Assembly: GCA_963691655.1 (NCBI GenBank)
Contig: OY829328.1
Coordinates: forward strand, 6,786,204 to 6,850,203
Origin: Toxonevra muliebris
Lineage: Eukaryota; Arthropoda; Insecta; Diptera; Pallopteridae
Direction: 5' to 3'
DNA: 64,000 nt
The notes under the pieces were generated by a model. It searched no databases. It was not told the origin of the DNA and saw only the letters and a program-made list of their open reading frames with translations. A program made the position numbers and the translations under genes. Shown here piece by piece: positions 46,667-59,399 of the stretch (the first letter of the stretch is position 1; every line of letters begins with the position of its first letter).

Positions 46667-47714
46667 TATCGAGCCATGATCTCGAAATTATCGTAAGCGC
46701 CATTTTTTCGAAAATTGTCTTTTGATCGCAAATAAAACTTGAGCACCAGGCGCACCTTTCTACAAAATTTTAAACGTCAGAAGTGGATAATAGCCAAGAA
46801 AATGAGTGCTGAATTTTATCGTTTCACATGTTTACATGTACGCGTGATTGCAGAATTATCGTAAGCGACACTTTGAACACAACCAGCTTTATCATGCGAA
46901 GCTTTAACAGTTTTCTTGAGCTAAAGAAATAACTGTTATTAGTTTTTTTTTCACTTTTACGCAGTTACATTCAGCAGAACTTCTATTTAATAAAAATTTT
47001 TGCCAAAATTGTTAATTTTGGAAGAAAAAAAAGGCATGGCACAAAGGTATGATAACTTTAAACATTTATAAAATTGTTGCCAGAATGCAATATTTTATAG
47101 GAAAATCAATCAAAAAACGACAAATGCAATTTGTGTGAAAAGTTTAAGCTCACGGACAGAAGAAGATCAGATTAGAAAGAAATGACTTTTATAAAAATCA
47201 TATTTTGGACAAAGAAAATTCAAAAAAGCTTTTTTTTGATTGATCAATCAAAAAACAAAGAAAAAAACTCAAAATTTTTAATTTTAATAAATAGTTTTTG
47301 AATAAGAACTCTTTTTTCAGTTACCTACCTTCCTATTCAGAGCATTTCTTTGTGACTCCCTTAGACACATTTTAATAGATATTTTAATTTTTAGCCATTC
47401 AAATAAAAAGTACGAAGATTCGAGACAAATTGCGAAAATTAAAAAGAAAAAAAGTTATTTATCGTAAGCGCCTCAATACTTCATGCTTCACACCAAATCA
47501 TGATAGCAAAAAATATCGTAATCGCCATAAGTTACGCAGAGATTTCAAAAAACAAAAAATTTTTTTCATCGTTCGATAAATAGATATAAATAATTTATCT
47601 TTGTATACAATATTACGGTATTTTTTAAACCGTTTAAAAGAAAAACACAAAAAAGCGTCTCCTGAAAAATTATGAATTTGTCGCTTACGATAAATTGGCG
47701 ATCATGGCTCGATA
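46667..47714. mobile_element. Element of unknown type with repeated 30-bp unit
   Basis: The ends are inverted: ATATCGAGCCATGATCTCG at 46667 and ATATCGAGCCATGATCGCC read from 47714, both followed by ATTATCGTAAGCG-type sequence. The unit CATGAT-n-ATTATCGTAAGCGCCA recurs inside at 46842-46870, 47451-47473 and 47498-47528. The interior is AT-rich and non-coding. The border is ambiguous by a few bases because both flanks read TATAT/ATATG. No family assigned. Confidence 0.7.
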
Positions 47715-49971
47715 TGTGCACTAAGCAGTTATGGGACTAAAATATTTTTGACGGTGCTGGATTTTGATGCAAAATTGTGCTAGATTGTGGAAAAATTTAC
47801 TTAGTTTTAAATTAAGCAAAATATATATATTTTATTGTATTATTTTATTCAATTAGTAATAGTAATTCAGTCTATTAATATTAATAAAGTTAATAAAATA
47901 CATTAATTCATTCATTTGAATGAGTTTAACAGATTACTTTGAGACTCAACATACATAAGTCAATGGCTTAAAGTTTCTAATAGCATATAACACATAATTT
48001 TTCTTTTTTAATATTTCCATGTTGGGTACTACTAATTTTCTCAGAGAAATAACGGTAAAACGTTATTAGTAAATAAAAATAGATGGTACAAATAAATTAT
48101 CGTTTGAAGAATATTTCCAAGCTGATTTTCTCAAAACCCTGCTAACCTAGAAATAATTTTCATATTTGTATTCAGCGCCAAAATTTTAGTAGGAATAGCC
48201 CATGATGACATGAGTAAAAGTCTCATGCTTTTTAATAATACAATCGATTTTCTAAGAATATCTTAGAACAACTTTGTTTTTTTGCAGAAACTGGTAACCA
48301 TTTCGTCGTTTTCATTCATTTTTGTAGGCCTTATATTTTTTTCGGAAAATTTGAATTCATGGCATTGAACTTTAGAGCAGTATACATATAGATTAACAAA
48401 CATTCAACAGATAGATTTTATTAAATTAACTTAGGAATTGGAACATATATATTTTTTATATTCTGTTGAATGCTATAAATAAATTTTCAGCAAAACTAAG
48501 TGCACTTAATGGGTTGTAAGGTATCAAAATAGTTTATAAATGAGCACATGAAACAAATATTTAAATTGTAGAATATTTAATTAAAAAAATATTCATTATA
48601 CACAAAATTTATTTAATTTAATTTACTTTGTGTAAATTTAACGGTTTGCTACTTTCTCAAACCGACACCTGTTTTTACTCGTACAATGTATTAAGCAGCA
48701 TCAGAAAGCGTCTTAGCAATGAATCTGTAAATCTGTGTATTTACCATGTAATCTCGTTGATCAATCTTGTAACATATATTCCATTACCTTAACTCGTCCG
48801 ACATATGTTAAAGCTTTCAGAAAAACAATTTTGTCAATGTCTTTTAAGTAGTAGAAGAAGTAGAACATATGCGGTGTACATTGTTAACTATTTATTTTAC
48901 TAAAAGACGCAACGGCTATGATAACTTCCATGAGTGTCATTTTTCTCTTAATAGCAAATCATTAATAATGCCTTTTTACTGTATAATAATAAGTAAAAGG
49001 GACTAAAAAAAGTAGGTATTTTGTTCCACGAAGAAAGACAGAAAAAGAAAAGAAAGAGAGAAACGAGATGTAGAACATCTATCATGATAAATGTATGTAA
49101 ACTGAGATACTTATATTTTTAGTTACATGTATGCAGAAGATCTCTAATGAATGCTTTAAAAGAAGAAACAATTAAATTGAAGCTTAATTCATTCATTAAT
49201 TTATTTTTAATATATGCACAAGATTAACATAAATTAAGGAAAGACCAAAACAAAATATTTTCTGGCTATAAATTCTAATCAACACTTTCGGAACGAATTT
49301 GCATGCGAATATTATTAAAAGTATTGATAAATATGAAAAGAAATTAATAGAAATTATAAATGAAATATATGCCACCAGAAAAATAATAAAATTCTGTATG
49401 CGAATGAATCGTTAACAAGCTTAAAGTGTGCATAATTTACATTTATATTGAAATAAAACCAAAGATTAGGCCTCACTGGTTAAACGGAAGCTTAAATTCG
49501 CAGATATGAAGGTTACAAACTGTTCATGTTCTATTCCAGTATTCTGAGTTTCGACTTTTCAACAGTATTCTAGTAAATTATACAAAATCACCCGAAACTA
49601 AGCAGATATCGAAATCTAGTTGTCATTCATACATTGGATACCGAACCAAGAAAAATTTTTTCAACTTCAAAACCTTTGTGCCACTGTAATAGCCCCACAC
49701 AAAAGTCGGTTTTTAGAGGTGTTTTCAGAATGACACATCTCACGAATGGTAATTTCTATAGCCAAAAATATCGTATCACAAAATAAACCGAGATTAATTT
49801 TTAGAGAGATACAAAAACAAAAATTTGTTTTTTCGTGAGGGGAGGTTTTTAGAATAAGCCCGTCCCTTTCCCTGTTACCTTTGAAAATCTAATATATTTT
49901 GATCGTTTGCCCTGAAATAAAATCTCACGTTCAGAAATTTCTGGATCCGCTAGTGTATATGTGTGTATATA
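47715..49971. other. No gene recognised
   Basis: AT-rich. A solo hAT-type end, CTGGATCCGCTAGTG, lies at about 49941-49955 without a visible partner. Confidence 0.4.
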
Positions 49972-50488
49972 CAGTTAAACTTTCAAGTCAAAGATTCGGC
50001 TTATCAAGATTTCGGGTTATTGATTGGTATTACAATTACACCAAGTATTTAGTAGTTTGTTCTTGAACATTGTGTCTTTTTTTTTTTTTTGTTATCAAAG
50101 AAAAAAGATTCTAATTTTTTTATGGTATTGATTGTAAATCGTTTGTAAATATAAATTTAAATTTCTCAAGGGATCCGCTCCAATATTCTTAGTAGTCTAC
50201 TGAATAAATTCTTCTTCCGAAGTCTCGTCATCACATTCTGTGTGTAGAGAAATATGAAAGAATCATCGATACAGACAAACCGAACTGTTTTTATTCCTTT
50301 ATCTTCTTCATCTGCGAGCATTCGATCGTTATAAAACAGCTATAAAATAGCTCAGGGAACGTTCTTTTTTTTTAAATCGTTTAATTCAATGTACTCGACA
50401 AGGATGGTCAAAAATTTCAAATTATGAAAGTTTGAGTTATCGAGCCACGCGATTTGGTTCTAGCTATCAAAGTTACGAAGTTTGTCTG
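49972..50488. mobile_element. pogo-like MITE, 517 bp
   Basis: TA lies at both borders (49970-49971 and 50489-50490). The ends are CAGTTAAACTTTC and, inverted, CAGACAAACTTCG. Both subterminal regions repeat words of the TCnnGTTATC/GATAACTC type, as in pogo/Tigger ends. It is too short for a transposase; an open stretch read on the minus strand near 50320-50250 is not identifiable. Confidence 0.5.
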
Positions 50489-52369
50489 TATACAGTGATT
50501 GGAATATAAAACGCTCCTCCTACTCTCTTTCTATAACTCAGAAGCTAATCTGCCATTAGTAGTACTAATAAAGTTTATTTTTAAATTAGAAGTTCTTTCA
50601 TTAGTTAATGCTATCAAGATTATAAAATTAAACAGCAATAACAAAAATAAATAATGTATTTTTTATTACCTACCGAAATATAAATAATATTTTGATAGTT
50701 TCTTAAAATGTTTCTATTTTATTTGGAATCATACTTCAACAACAAATTTATAAACAGATAACTTTTTTTTATTTACAACATTAAATAATAATTTAATTTT
50801 CTAAGCCAAATATTAAAAACTATTCAAAGCTTTCTGAAGCAAATAAAGAGAATCATAATTCTAAACTCATTAAGATTCGCATCCAGAATATAGAATTCAT
50901 GTGAACCAAGAATACAATATGCACACATACATATGTACATTCATATGCTAATTTATATTTTTAGCTTGGCAGAATTTAATGGACATCCAATGGGGTTTTC
51001 GAAAGAACTTCAGAAATGTTGCTTCATAAAAATAAACAATATTGACTGAGGTCATTTATTGAAATATCTTTGCTACATTATATACATATTTAGTTACAGC
51101 AGCTTTTTTCTTTTGCACTACGGCGGCGGTCCATATCTTTCAAAGTTTACACGTTATCTTCTTATTGACTTTTAGGCCGTAGTGATGGCAGCGGCGGCCT
51201 CCTTTGCCTTCTGCGCTTTTTCTGTGCGAGCGAGCGAGATTGCGTTCGATTTAAAAGCTAAAGTATGTATGTAAAATTGAAAAAAAAAAAAAAAATGTAA
51301 TTAAAGTCGGCATTAAGCAGCAAATGTACATGGGTGGTCATGAAATGCTTAAAGTAAGTATGTACATATAAAGTTAAGATAAAAGAAAAGTAAAGAGCAG
51401 CAACAGTAACAGAAGCGGTAGGAGAAGAAACAGCAGAAGTCCGACTTAATCGCAATATGATTTTTTAAAGCTGAAAACGCAATGAAATGTAGATGATTTT
51501 AATTGAATTGGATTGGTTTGTTGATGGTTTTTGCTGATGCTTCGGTATGTCTGCGTATTCGAAAGTGCCGACTATTTTTAAGTTGTCGGTAGTGGAAAAA
51601 TGTATAAGAAAACAAAACATGTTAAAATAAAAAGCGAAAAAGTATAAAATAAGAGCGTTTGATTTATGGCAATTTAATTGGAAGTTACAAATTAATGAGG
51701 TTTTCTACTTTTCAACGAAATATAAAAAAAAAGAAACAAAAATACATTAGAAATCTTTTAGGAACGAGCATACATATGTTAAATTTGATGTTTTAAAGAT
51801 GAGTTTCAAAAAAAAAAAAGTAAACACATTGAAAAAACTTTGAAATAAAGTGATTTGAAAAAAAAAAACTATTTTATATTTCTATAAGTCTCAGTTCTGA
51901 GTGACTTACAAAATACTTTTATATCAGTGTTGTTGATACGCAAGTGATAGCCCCCACATATGCACAATGATCGACCGAGTTCTTATACATTTGAAATCTC
52001 AAACCCTCTTTCGTAGCCGTGCGATGTCGAAGCCAGCACTGGTTTCGAAACCTTCACTTCCTAGATTTATCTATCTAACTACAAATAAGAATTACAGAAA
52101 AATTTTACCAAATTTATTTGCTTATAGAAATCTTCTGTTCAGAAATCTGATGACTGTTCTAACGGATTAACCACCCGATAGTAGAGCAGTTGTACGGTAT
52201 GTACTGTCCTATTGAAAGCTTTTTGGATGTTTTAAATCTATTGTTGGCTGCACTGAGTAACAATTAGATCCATGGGGCTGTTTTAAAATAAATATTTGAG
52301 CGAACACTGAAGTAATGTAGGACTATTCCGTAGAGTCTGCAATAGGAGTATACTTTCTTATTTTTGTCT
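50489..52369. other. No gene recognised
   Basis: AT-rich, except for a GC-richer patch at 51120-51250 containing GGCGGCGG, GGCAGCGGCGGCC and GCGAGCGAGCGAG. The patch could belong to a promoter or untranslated exon; no splice pattern or frame supports a gene. Confidence 0.35.
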
Positions 52370-52377
52370 CTTGGACT

Positions 52378-52992
52378 CAAGGCTGTATTCAGGAGGGGAG
52401 GGGAGGGGGGGTCGTATTTCCTAAATATGGAAATTTTCTTCTAATTTTTGATATTAATTGCCAATGGATGGGGAAAAAAGTGAAAATAAAATCAATTAAA
52501 GGATTTTTAAATATTTTTTACTTCTATCAGTTTCTGTTTCCGATTTGAAAACTTTAAAAATGAATAAAAAATAGAAAAAATTATCGGATCCTTGTAAAAT
52601 TAGACTTATTTGAAAGCAATATTTTATTATGTAGTATATTTGGAATTTTTCTTCCAACAGATGGCTCCTTCATTGCATCAGTAATGGTAAATCAATGAAT
52701 TATTGAAATTATGTCTTTCACGATAAAAAAAATGCATTGCTCTGAGCATTAATGGGTTAATTGAAATGGATATTATTAAATCTAAGTCTTCTCTTTATTA
52801 ACCATAATCTTCTACTGTTTGGTAGGGTCCATCAAATGCATCATCATATTTAATTTATTGTACTTAAACATCAGTTTAATAAAAATTATTTAGAATATTT
52901 TCTTCGAATGAACCAACCAACCCCCTCCCCCCCGCCCCCCGCCCCCCGCCCTCCGCCCTCCCCCCCGAAAAAAAATCCTGGCTACGACCCTG
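52378..52992 (-). mobile_element. hAT-like element with G-rich ends, copy B1
   Basis: Octamers CTTGGACT (52370-52377) and CTTGCACT (52993-53000) agree at 7 of 8. The ends are CAAGGCTGTATTCAGG with a G-rich run, and on the minus strand CAGGGTCGTAGCCAGG followed by T8C and a long G-rich run. It is the reverse-oriented relative of copy A, with an internal deletion corresponding to about 24240-24690. A stretch at 52580-52620 is also the inverse of 53630-53670 in copy B2. Confidence 0.82.
52921..52967 (-). repeat. C-rich tract, G-quadruplex-prone on the minus strand
   Basis: Runs of five to seven C are separated by single G, T or GT bases. The minus strand therefore has more than four G runs within 47 bases, matching the usual quadruplex pattern. 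It lies just inside the terminus of copy B1, the counterpart of the T9G10 run in copy A. Confidence 0.75.
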
Positions 52993-53329
52993 CTTGCACT
53001 GGTCAATTTTTAAAATGATATTAGTTAATTGAGATCATTCTGAAATTTAAATATGAAATTACCCACTTGAGTTCGGCTTCGATCAGTAATTTTCCAGCCG
53101 AAATCAATGGTTAAATAATGGTTGAATTTTTTACAAAAAAAAAAAAAAAATGTTTGAGGTCGTCGCACTCTAGTATTCAAATAAGTTACACTTTGCTTCA
53201 GGCTCAACTGTACAACCTTCCATTTTCCCTACCTTCCTGTATAGTATAAAATTAGAATTCTTAATATGTTTTGAAACATTTTTATTTGTATATAAGTATG
53301 CTGTAACAAATTTATAGCTCTTTCGATAC

Positions 53330-54039
53330 ATTGTTAGTGTTAGAGGCTCATTTTTTTCAAATGATCATCATTGGGAATTTGAGCCATTATCAATGATAAA
53401 GAACCCGGCAGAGGTTGGCTTATATTCCCTATATTCGTGAAGTCACAGCATTGAAGGAAATTTTTCTAGTCGTGGTGCTCTGATCAATAATGCGTTATAA
53501 AATTAATTTTAAGATGGGTTTTGCTAATAAGATGGAGTTTTTGCGAAAGAATTTTTCACGTTGAACACGAATCTGAGGTCAAAAACTTCTCATCACATAA
53601 CGTTTTAGGAAAAAAATGAGGTTCAAGCAAGTCTAATTTTACAAGGATCCGATAATTTTTTCTATTTTTATTAATTTTTAAACTTTTCAAACTGATTCAG
53701 AACGAAACTTTAAATCAAAAACAGTTACTCACCCAGAAAAACTATGAATGCAGGAGTGCTCAGTATCATCTTCTCTTTTTGAATCCGTAGTCAAACCTCA
53801 TGTCGAAGAAAACAAATCGGATTTGACCGCATAGTGTAACTAAGATTTCAAATTTATTTTTTATATTTGACTTTTTTGAAAAAAAAAACCGATGGAAGTA
53901 AAAAATATCGTTAAATAGCTTTTGATTTGACTTTTTTTTCCATCCATTGGTAATTAGTCTCAAAAATTAGAATAAAGTTTCCACATTTCGGGGAGGGGGA
54001 GGTCAGAACCCCAAAAACCTCCCCCTAAACACGGCCTTG
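53330..54039 (+). mobile_element. hAT-like element, copy B2, 5'-truncated
   Basis: The homology with copy A begins near 53330 (TTTTTTTCAAATGATCATCA) and runs to the right terminus CCCTAAACACGGCCTTG. The G-rich left end is absent. The truncation point and the next element (B1, opposite orientation, 340 bp away) suggest rearrangement after insertion. No duplication can be read. Confidence 0.7.
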
Positions 54040-55304
54040 TAAAAAGGATGTACAAAATTATATGTATGTACAGCTAGCAAAAAATTGTCTTGGCGTAATT
54101 GTTATTGTGATTATCTGCCACGCAGGGTTCCTGGATTCGATGCGCACGTCTGTCAAAAATAAAATTTTCAAATTTTTCTATACAGCCTGACAAAGGTAAA
54201 CCAAAAATTTTGGCTTGATCTCTTTGTTCAATATCCGTTTCTATGTATGACTAAGTATTCTATTTGTACTATTGAAAGTTAGTAATCAGGCTCATCTATC
54301 TTTAAATAAGAATATTTGAGAGGTAGGCGTAGATCATTTTTTCAAAAAGATAATAAAAATTAATAATTTTAAATAATATCTCCGTTATGCCAACCAACCT
54401 TAATTGATGAATACCAACAGAACTTTGTATATGTGATTTATATTGAAGATAGCGTTGAAATTTCAGAAAGTTTTAGGCAAATGATGGAATAGAATCATTA
54501 GAAGATTTTATAAAATATCATAAGCTTGAGATTAACACTTAGCTTAATGTATTATATGCATGTATCATAACTTCACACTTTTATTAATATGACTTCATAA
54601 TTATCTTAAATTAATTTTATTTCCCCTAAATTATTTGTGTAATTTGTATGATTTTATGGAAACATTGTGTGGGCTTGGTAGTTCATAAGAAATGAAAAAA
54701 TCCATTAGAACAATGAGATTTTGTTTTTTATTTTTTATTATTATTGCTTTATGGTAAAAGGAAGTTGTCTATTATAAAAAGTAAAGATTTGTTCATTGAA
54801 TTTTTTTTTTCAGATTTTCTTAAAGAATGAAAACTAACACCAAAACAATTCAAGATTGACTAATAAAAAAATTTATATTGTAAAATAGAAGAACAAATTT
54901 TAGCTTGATTGATTATTTTGGTTGAGAAAATCAATTTCTAATTCTAAAGGTAACCAAATTGTTGTTAAAATATCTCTCACAAAATAAAACCACAAAATCA
55001 AATAAGCAAAAATATTGTACGGGAAATGTTTTCACAGTACATACACTGTAAATAATTGTAAGAAAAAGGGAGAAAAGTCTACATATCAAATTTATATTGG
55101 TAAATGTTCAAAGATAGCTTCTAAAACAGAAATTATGATAGGGGAAAGTAAATTATAAAGTAAGATTATGAAAGAAGTAGGAGTTTTAAAATGAATGGGT
55201 TTTATATGTAGATAAAGTTTAGACTGCGAAGCTTGTTATAAATGCTCAGACTAAAACAGCAGTGAGAAGAGTAAACGAATTGTCTTCTTCATGCCCTACT
55301 CCAA
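54040..55304. other. No gene recognised
   Basis: AT-rich. A GGATTCGATGCG word near 54132 resembles a B box, but no A box or tRNA fold goes with it. Confidence 0.4.
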
Positions 55305-55306
55305 TA

Positions 55307-55470
55307 GGCGTGTTCGATTCACCACTCATTGTTCGTTTATTATTGCTTACTGTTAAGCTTTTATGAAAATATAAAAGCAAAATTGAGCGCAACAGGCATG
55401 TATTCTCTGAGAAATTTGAAGAAGCGACTTTAAGCGCACAGAGAGTGGCCAATCGAACACGAACACCGCT
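55307..55470. mobile_element. 164-bp TA-flanked MITE
   Basis: TA lies at 55305-55306 and 55471-55472. The left end GGCGTGTTCGATTCACCACT and the inverted right end GTGTTCGATTGGCCACTCT share GTGTTCGATT-n-CCACTC, with the right end preceded by an extra AGCGGTGTTC. The open frame across it is a by-product of the repeat. Confidence 0.58.
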
Positions 55471-55472
55471 TA

Positions 55473-57966
55473 ATCTTATGTTACGCATCTAAACTAACTT
55501 TGTTTTCTGTGTTGCTCTACATCTACCGAAAAAAAATAATAAGATTTACACTTTATTTAATTTTTCGATATTTTTTTTTTTCAACTTTATTTATTTATTT
55601 TCAGTTTTATTTTTTGGTATTCTATATTCATGATATATTGGAAGGCGTTGCTGCTTACTTATTGCAACAATATAATTCGGAATTTTTCATGATTTTTTAC
55701 ATTTATTCCCTTTATGGAAGAAGACGTAACTTTGCGCTTTTTAACTTTTTGTATACATATTTTGGTTCGTGGTTTTGAAATATATATATATGTATGTGAG
55801 CACGTTGTACAATAACAATTTGATGCATGTTCTTGTAGCATGCAATTGCCGCCACCGCTAGCTGCTTGCCAACACTGACGACTTCTGCCTGCTGCTCTTG
55901 GGCACGTTATGCTCTGTGGGCCAATAGTCATTTTAGTTTTATAAATATGTATGTACAACTTGTGGATATAGATATTTTCCTCCTCATACTCACCGCAATC
56001 TACTCATTCCCTGACTGAGCAACTCAGTTACTCACGTACTTTTTAGTGGCAACACAAGTCAAGAAGGTTATTTAAAGGGCTTTTATACTTTATATCTATA
56101 ACTTTAAGGTACTAGTACGTGTAGATATGTACAATATATAGTTTTAGGTATCTACGTTTGGCTGTGAAATTGCAAGGCTGATTGTGTTGGCATTTTGCTG
56201 TTGTGATTTGGTTTTGGAGTTTTTCTTGTTTTATTATTACATAAATTTAATTGGTTACGCCTTGAGATTAAATAAGCTTGTGAAAATGGTTTATGGAAAA
56301 TGATGATAGTTGGATGGATAGTTGAAGTGCTACACACAATTTTCGTTTTAAATTTAAAAATTTTGTTTTTTTTTATACAGATATTAAATAGTTAATAACT
56401 ACAAATCTCTTTACAAAGCAAGAAGTTTTTACCTTTCATTATTTTCAATTATCACATACAAAGTAACTAGTTTTTATTATTAAAGAATACCTACTCAATC
56501 AAAAAAAATCAAAATAAAAAAATTTTTATAGTAGCTTAAAAGTGCCCACGACTAATCAGATGGAAAGTACATAGGAGGTACATAGCTTAAAAATAATTTT
56601 AAGAGTATTGGTAAAAAAATTTGTATTCAATTATGGCATACAAAAACATTAAATTACAATCTTCCACCACTTACTTTTTAATGCTAAGATACAAAAACGA
56701 ATTAAGTGATTTGTCATTGCATTAAATGGGTTGTCAAAATAACAACAACAGTAACAATATCAAAAATACCAACAATCAAACAAACAAACAAGTTGTTTAA
56801 AATTTATAAACACGCTATAACAATCTTGTAAATCACTCTGAAAAATAATAACAATAAAACACCCAGTAGGAAATGCTAACAGTTTTCAAAGATAACGTGT
56901 GTTACTACAACTCTAAGAACACGCAGACAATCAATCTTATGTAGTAAGGGTTTTAGTACATATAACATATTAACGTGAGTTAACCCTCTAGTTCCCAAGC
57001 CCGCCTCTAGACGGCCTTCACCAAAAGGGATGAGATTGCCACCATAACAGTTTTCTGTTGCTACATTTTATCATATCGTTTAGGGAATGTCCCAAGCTTT
57101 TTAAAAGATGTATCAGTTATGAGCTATGATACGTAATACAGAAATTAGCGATAGTTAAAGTCAAAAATTTATGAAAAATAGAAAAATTAATTATTTTGAT
57201 TGTATTTGAGCAAAACGTGAAAAAAAAATAAATAAAATACTTCCCGTCATAGTATCCAGATAAAAAAACTAGCTATGGATAGCTAAGAATTTGAATTTTT
57301 TATATATAATATTCAGTTACTTTAACCCATTAACGCCGAGTTGATCAGAATTTTTACTAAGTTTTCAACGTGTTTATTTATTATGTTATCGGGCCAAAAA
57401 ATGCAATAACTCTTTTCCTATGCGAAATTTGATGCTCTTTCAGAATCTGAGCTCAATATTTACGAAGTGAAGGTTTTTTTTTAATTATAATAGTTTAAAA
57501 CAAAAGTTAAAACTCCATTTCATAATACAATATTAATAAATTTAAAAAAAATTGTACATTATAGTGTACAAATTCACCCAACTCTAATGTACAATATAAT
57601 ATACAATAAATAATTTGGTTACTATTGTGTACAAAAGACATGAAATGTTGATGATTTTTGAATTATTTTCTGCGGGTGTTAAAAAAATTGTGATAGTGTT
57701 GATTTGTTTTTTTTTTTCAACAAACGAAAAAATAACAAGGTTCTGAAAGTGGATGTTGATAGAACTCAAGAAAAAAAATTATGCGGGTCTCGGCTTTTAA
57801 AAGTATACGTGAAATGTTTTTTTTTTACGTACTCCAAAAGTTTGCTCATTTCTATCAGATTAAGTATTTTAAACCATAAGATAACTTGTTAGTTTTGCAT
57901 CATAGCTTGTTTGTATGTTCAACAATTTTTAGCAGAATTTTCCGTTGAATATTTGCTTCCTACATT
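55473..57966. other. No gene recognised; solo TTAA-type ends
   Basis: TTAACCCTCTAGTTCCC near 56984 and TTAACCCATTAACGCC near 57324 look like left ends of TTAA-type elements with no partner found. The CCCGCCTCTAGACGG patch near 57000 is unusually GC-rich for its surroundings. Confidence 0.35.
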
Positions 57967-57970
57967 TTAA

Positions 57971-58043
57971 CCCTTTGGCACCCACCATTATGTGTCTTTT
58001 TCGCCTTTTTCGAAAAGGTATCTTTTTTGACCCATCAAGAGGG
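57971..58043. mobile_element. Very short TTAA-flanked MITE candidate
   Basis: TTAA at 57967-57970 and 58044-58047 encloses 73 bp with ends CCCTTTGG and, inverted, CCCTCTTG. The short interior repeats CGCCTTTTTCGAAAAGG, itself a dyad. The similarity of the ends is modest. Confidence 0.35.
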
Positions 58044-58047
58044 TTAA

Positions 58048-59335
58048 TATGTTCAAGTAATATGTTGCCCATAAAATTTTATTATAGATCACTGAACAAC
58101 AAAATTCTGTATACTTGACTTTAGTAAAAATCAACCCAAATTCCAAAAATGTTTCAAATTTTCACCTTTTATACTTACTGAACAAGTGTGTTTTTAACAG
58201 TATTTTCTAAACTAAAAGCTAATTTTGCATTGCATTATAAATCTTAGTTGTTTTTGTCCACAAAAAAAATTCAAAAATTAAAATTTTTTCCTCGAATTTT
58301 TACTACTTTCATGAATTTTGGTCATTATAATGTACGAAATTCAAAAGCTCTACAGCCTTTCCCAAAAACTTCTTTCATTATTTTTTTGGTTTTTATTCTT
58401 AACAAAGTCCGAATATTAAACAACAACAAATTTTTTTACCCCCCAATAAAAAAGTTAAGAGGAAAGGTTTAAATAGAAGCTGATTCGATAACGCAAGAAT
58501 CTTATTGTCATATTGAGAAAGAGTAGCCTACAATGTCCAGTAAGTACAATTCTATAGCTCGTTTGCGACAATTTTCGGATCGCTCATCAAAGTGTAGAAA
58601 TCAACGAAACGAAACAAATTCAGGGGCAAAAACAAACAGGGGACTGTCCCCAGAAATCGGAGATGTTGAATCAATTTAATGTATGTGTACTAGCGGACCC
58701 AGGGATTCCAGAAGGTGGGGTTGTTAGATTTTGATAGAACAATTTTTTAGTATCATAATTAATTTTTCCGGGATCTCAACCCTGTGAATATATAATATAT
58801 GATGTAAAAGTTAGTACTTCGTTGTAAATCTCTGCGTGCATAAAGTCACGACTTGAGATTCAATCCTTGATTCGATAATCTTAGTGTACCATAAAGCAAA
58901 TATGGAAATTTCATTTAGGGCAACCACAACTCTCAAACTCTCATGAAGAGGTTTCAAAATATTTTTCATCTTATGTCGTATAAGTTTCTTTATTCCACAA
59001 AGGTCATCAGTTTATTCATAGTTTATCTTAGCGTATCTTTTTAAAAATATATATTCCCGAGATAATTTCCAATAAAGTTGTAGAAATAAAGTATTCTTTT
59101 CCCAAATAATCTCCGTTGATGGAACTACTTTACCACCAAAACTAGAATATGAATTTTACAAGGCTGCATCTTGACTACGACAACACAAATTAAAAAAAAT
59201 CGAATGGTTTCAACTTTCGCTTTAAGAATTAACCAAACTAACAGATGAAAATAATAATGTTTTTTTTTTTAAACTAAAATATGGAAATTGGTTCAAATTT
59301 AAATTGTATTTCGCTAATATTATGCAAGTCATAGT
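58048..59335. other. No gene recognised
   Basis: Holds one solo end, ACTAGCGGACCCAGGGATTCC near 58690 (20 bases shown from its start), of the 12178 MITE type. Otherwise AT-rich. Confidence 0.3.
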
Positions 59336-59337
59336 CA

Positions 59338-59399
59338 TAGTAGAAATGGTAGAGTGCTAGACAGGAGTCCCAGCTGCCTCGGGTTCAACTCTCAAACGG
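59338..59399 (+). repeat. Degraded tRNA-like SINE head
   Basis: AATGGTAGAGTGCTAGACAG is A-box-like and CGGGTTCAACTCTC is B-box-like, spaced about as in a tRNA. The acceptor arms do not pair, so a functional tRNA is unlikely. No tail or duplication could be found. Confidence 0.45.

Noticed and set aside
50489..51250. CpG-rich promoter at 51120-51250
   Set aside because: A short GC patch only; no initiator, exon or open frame could be tied to it.
55246..55488. 80-codon minus-strand open frame
   Set aside because: Coincides with the 164-bp MITE and its flanks; no homology or splice support.
57324..58043. 720-bp TTAA element from TTAACCCATTAACG to GAGGGTTAA
   Set aside because: The two ends do not match beyond CCC; each resembles a different TTAA family.
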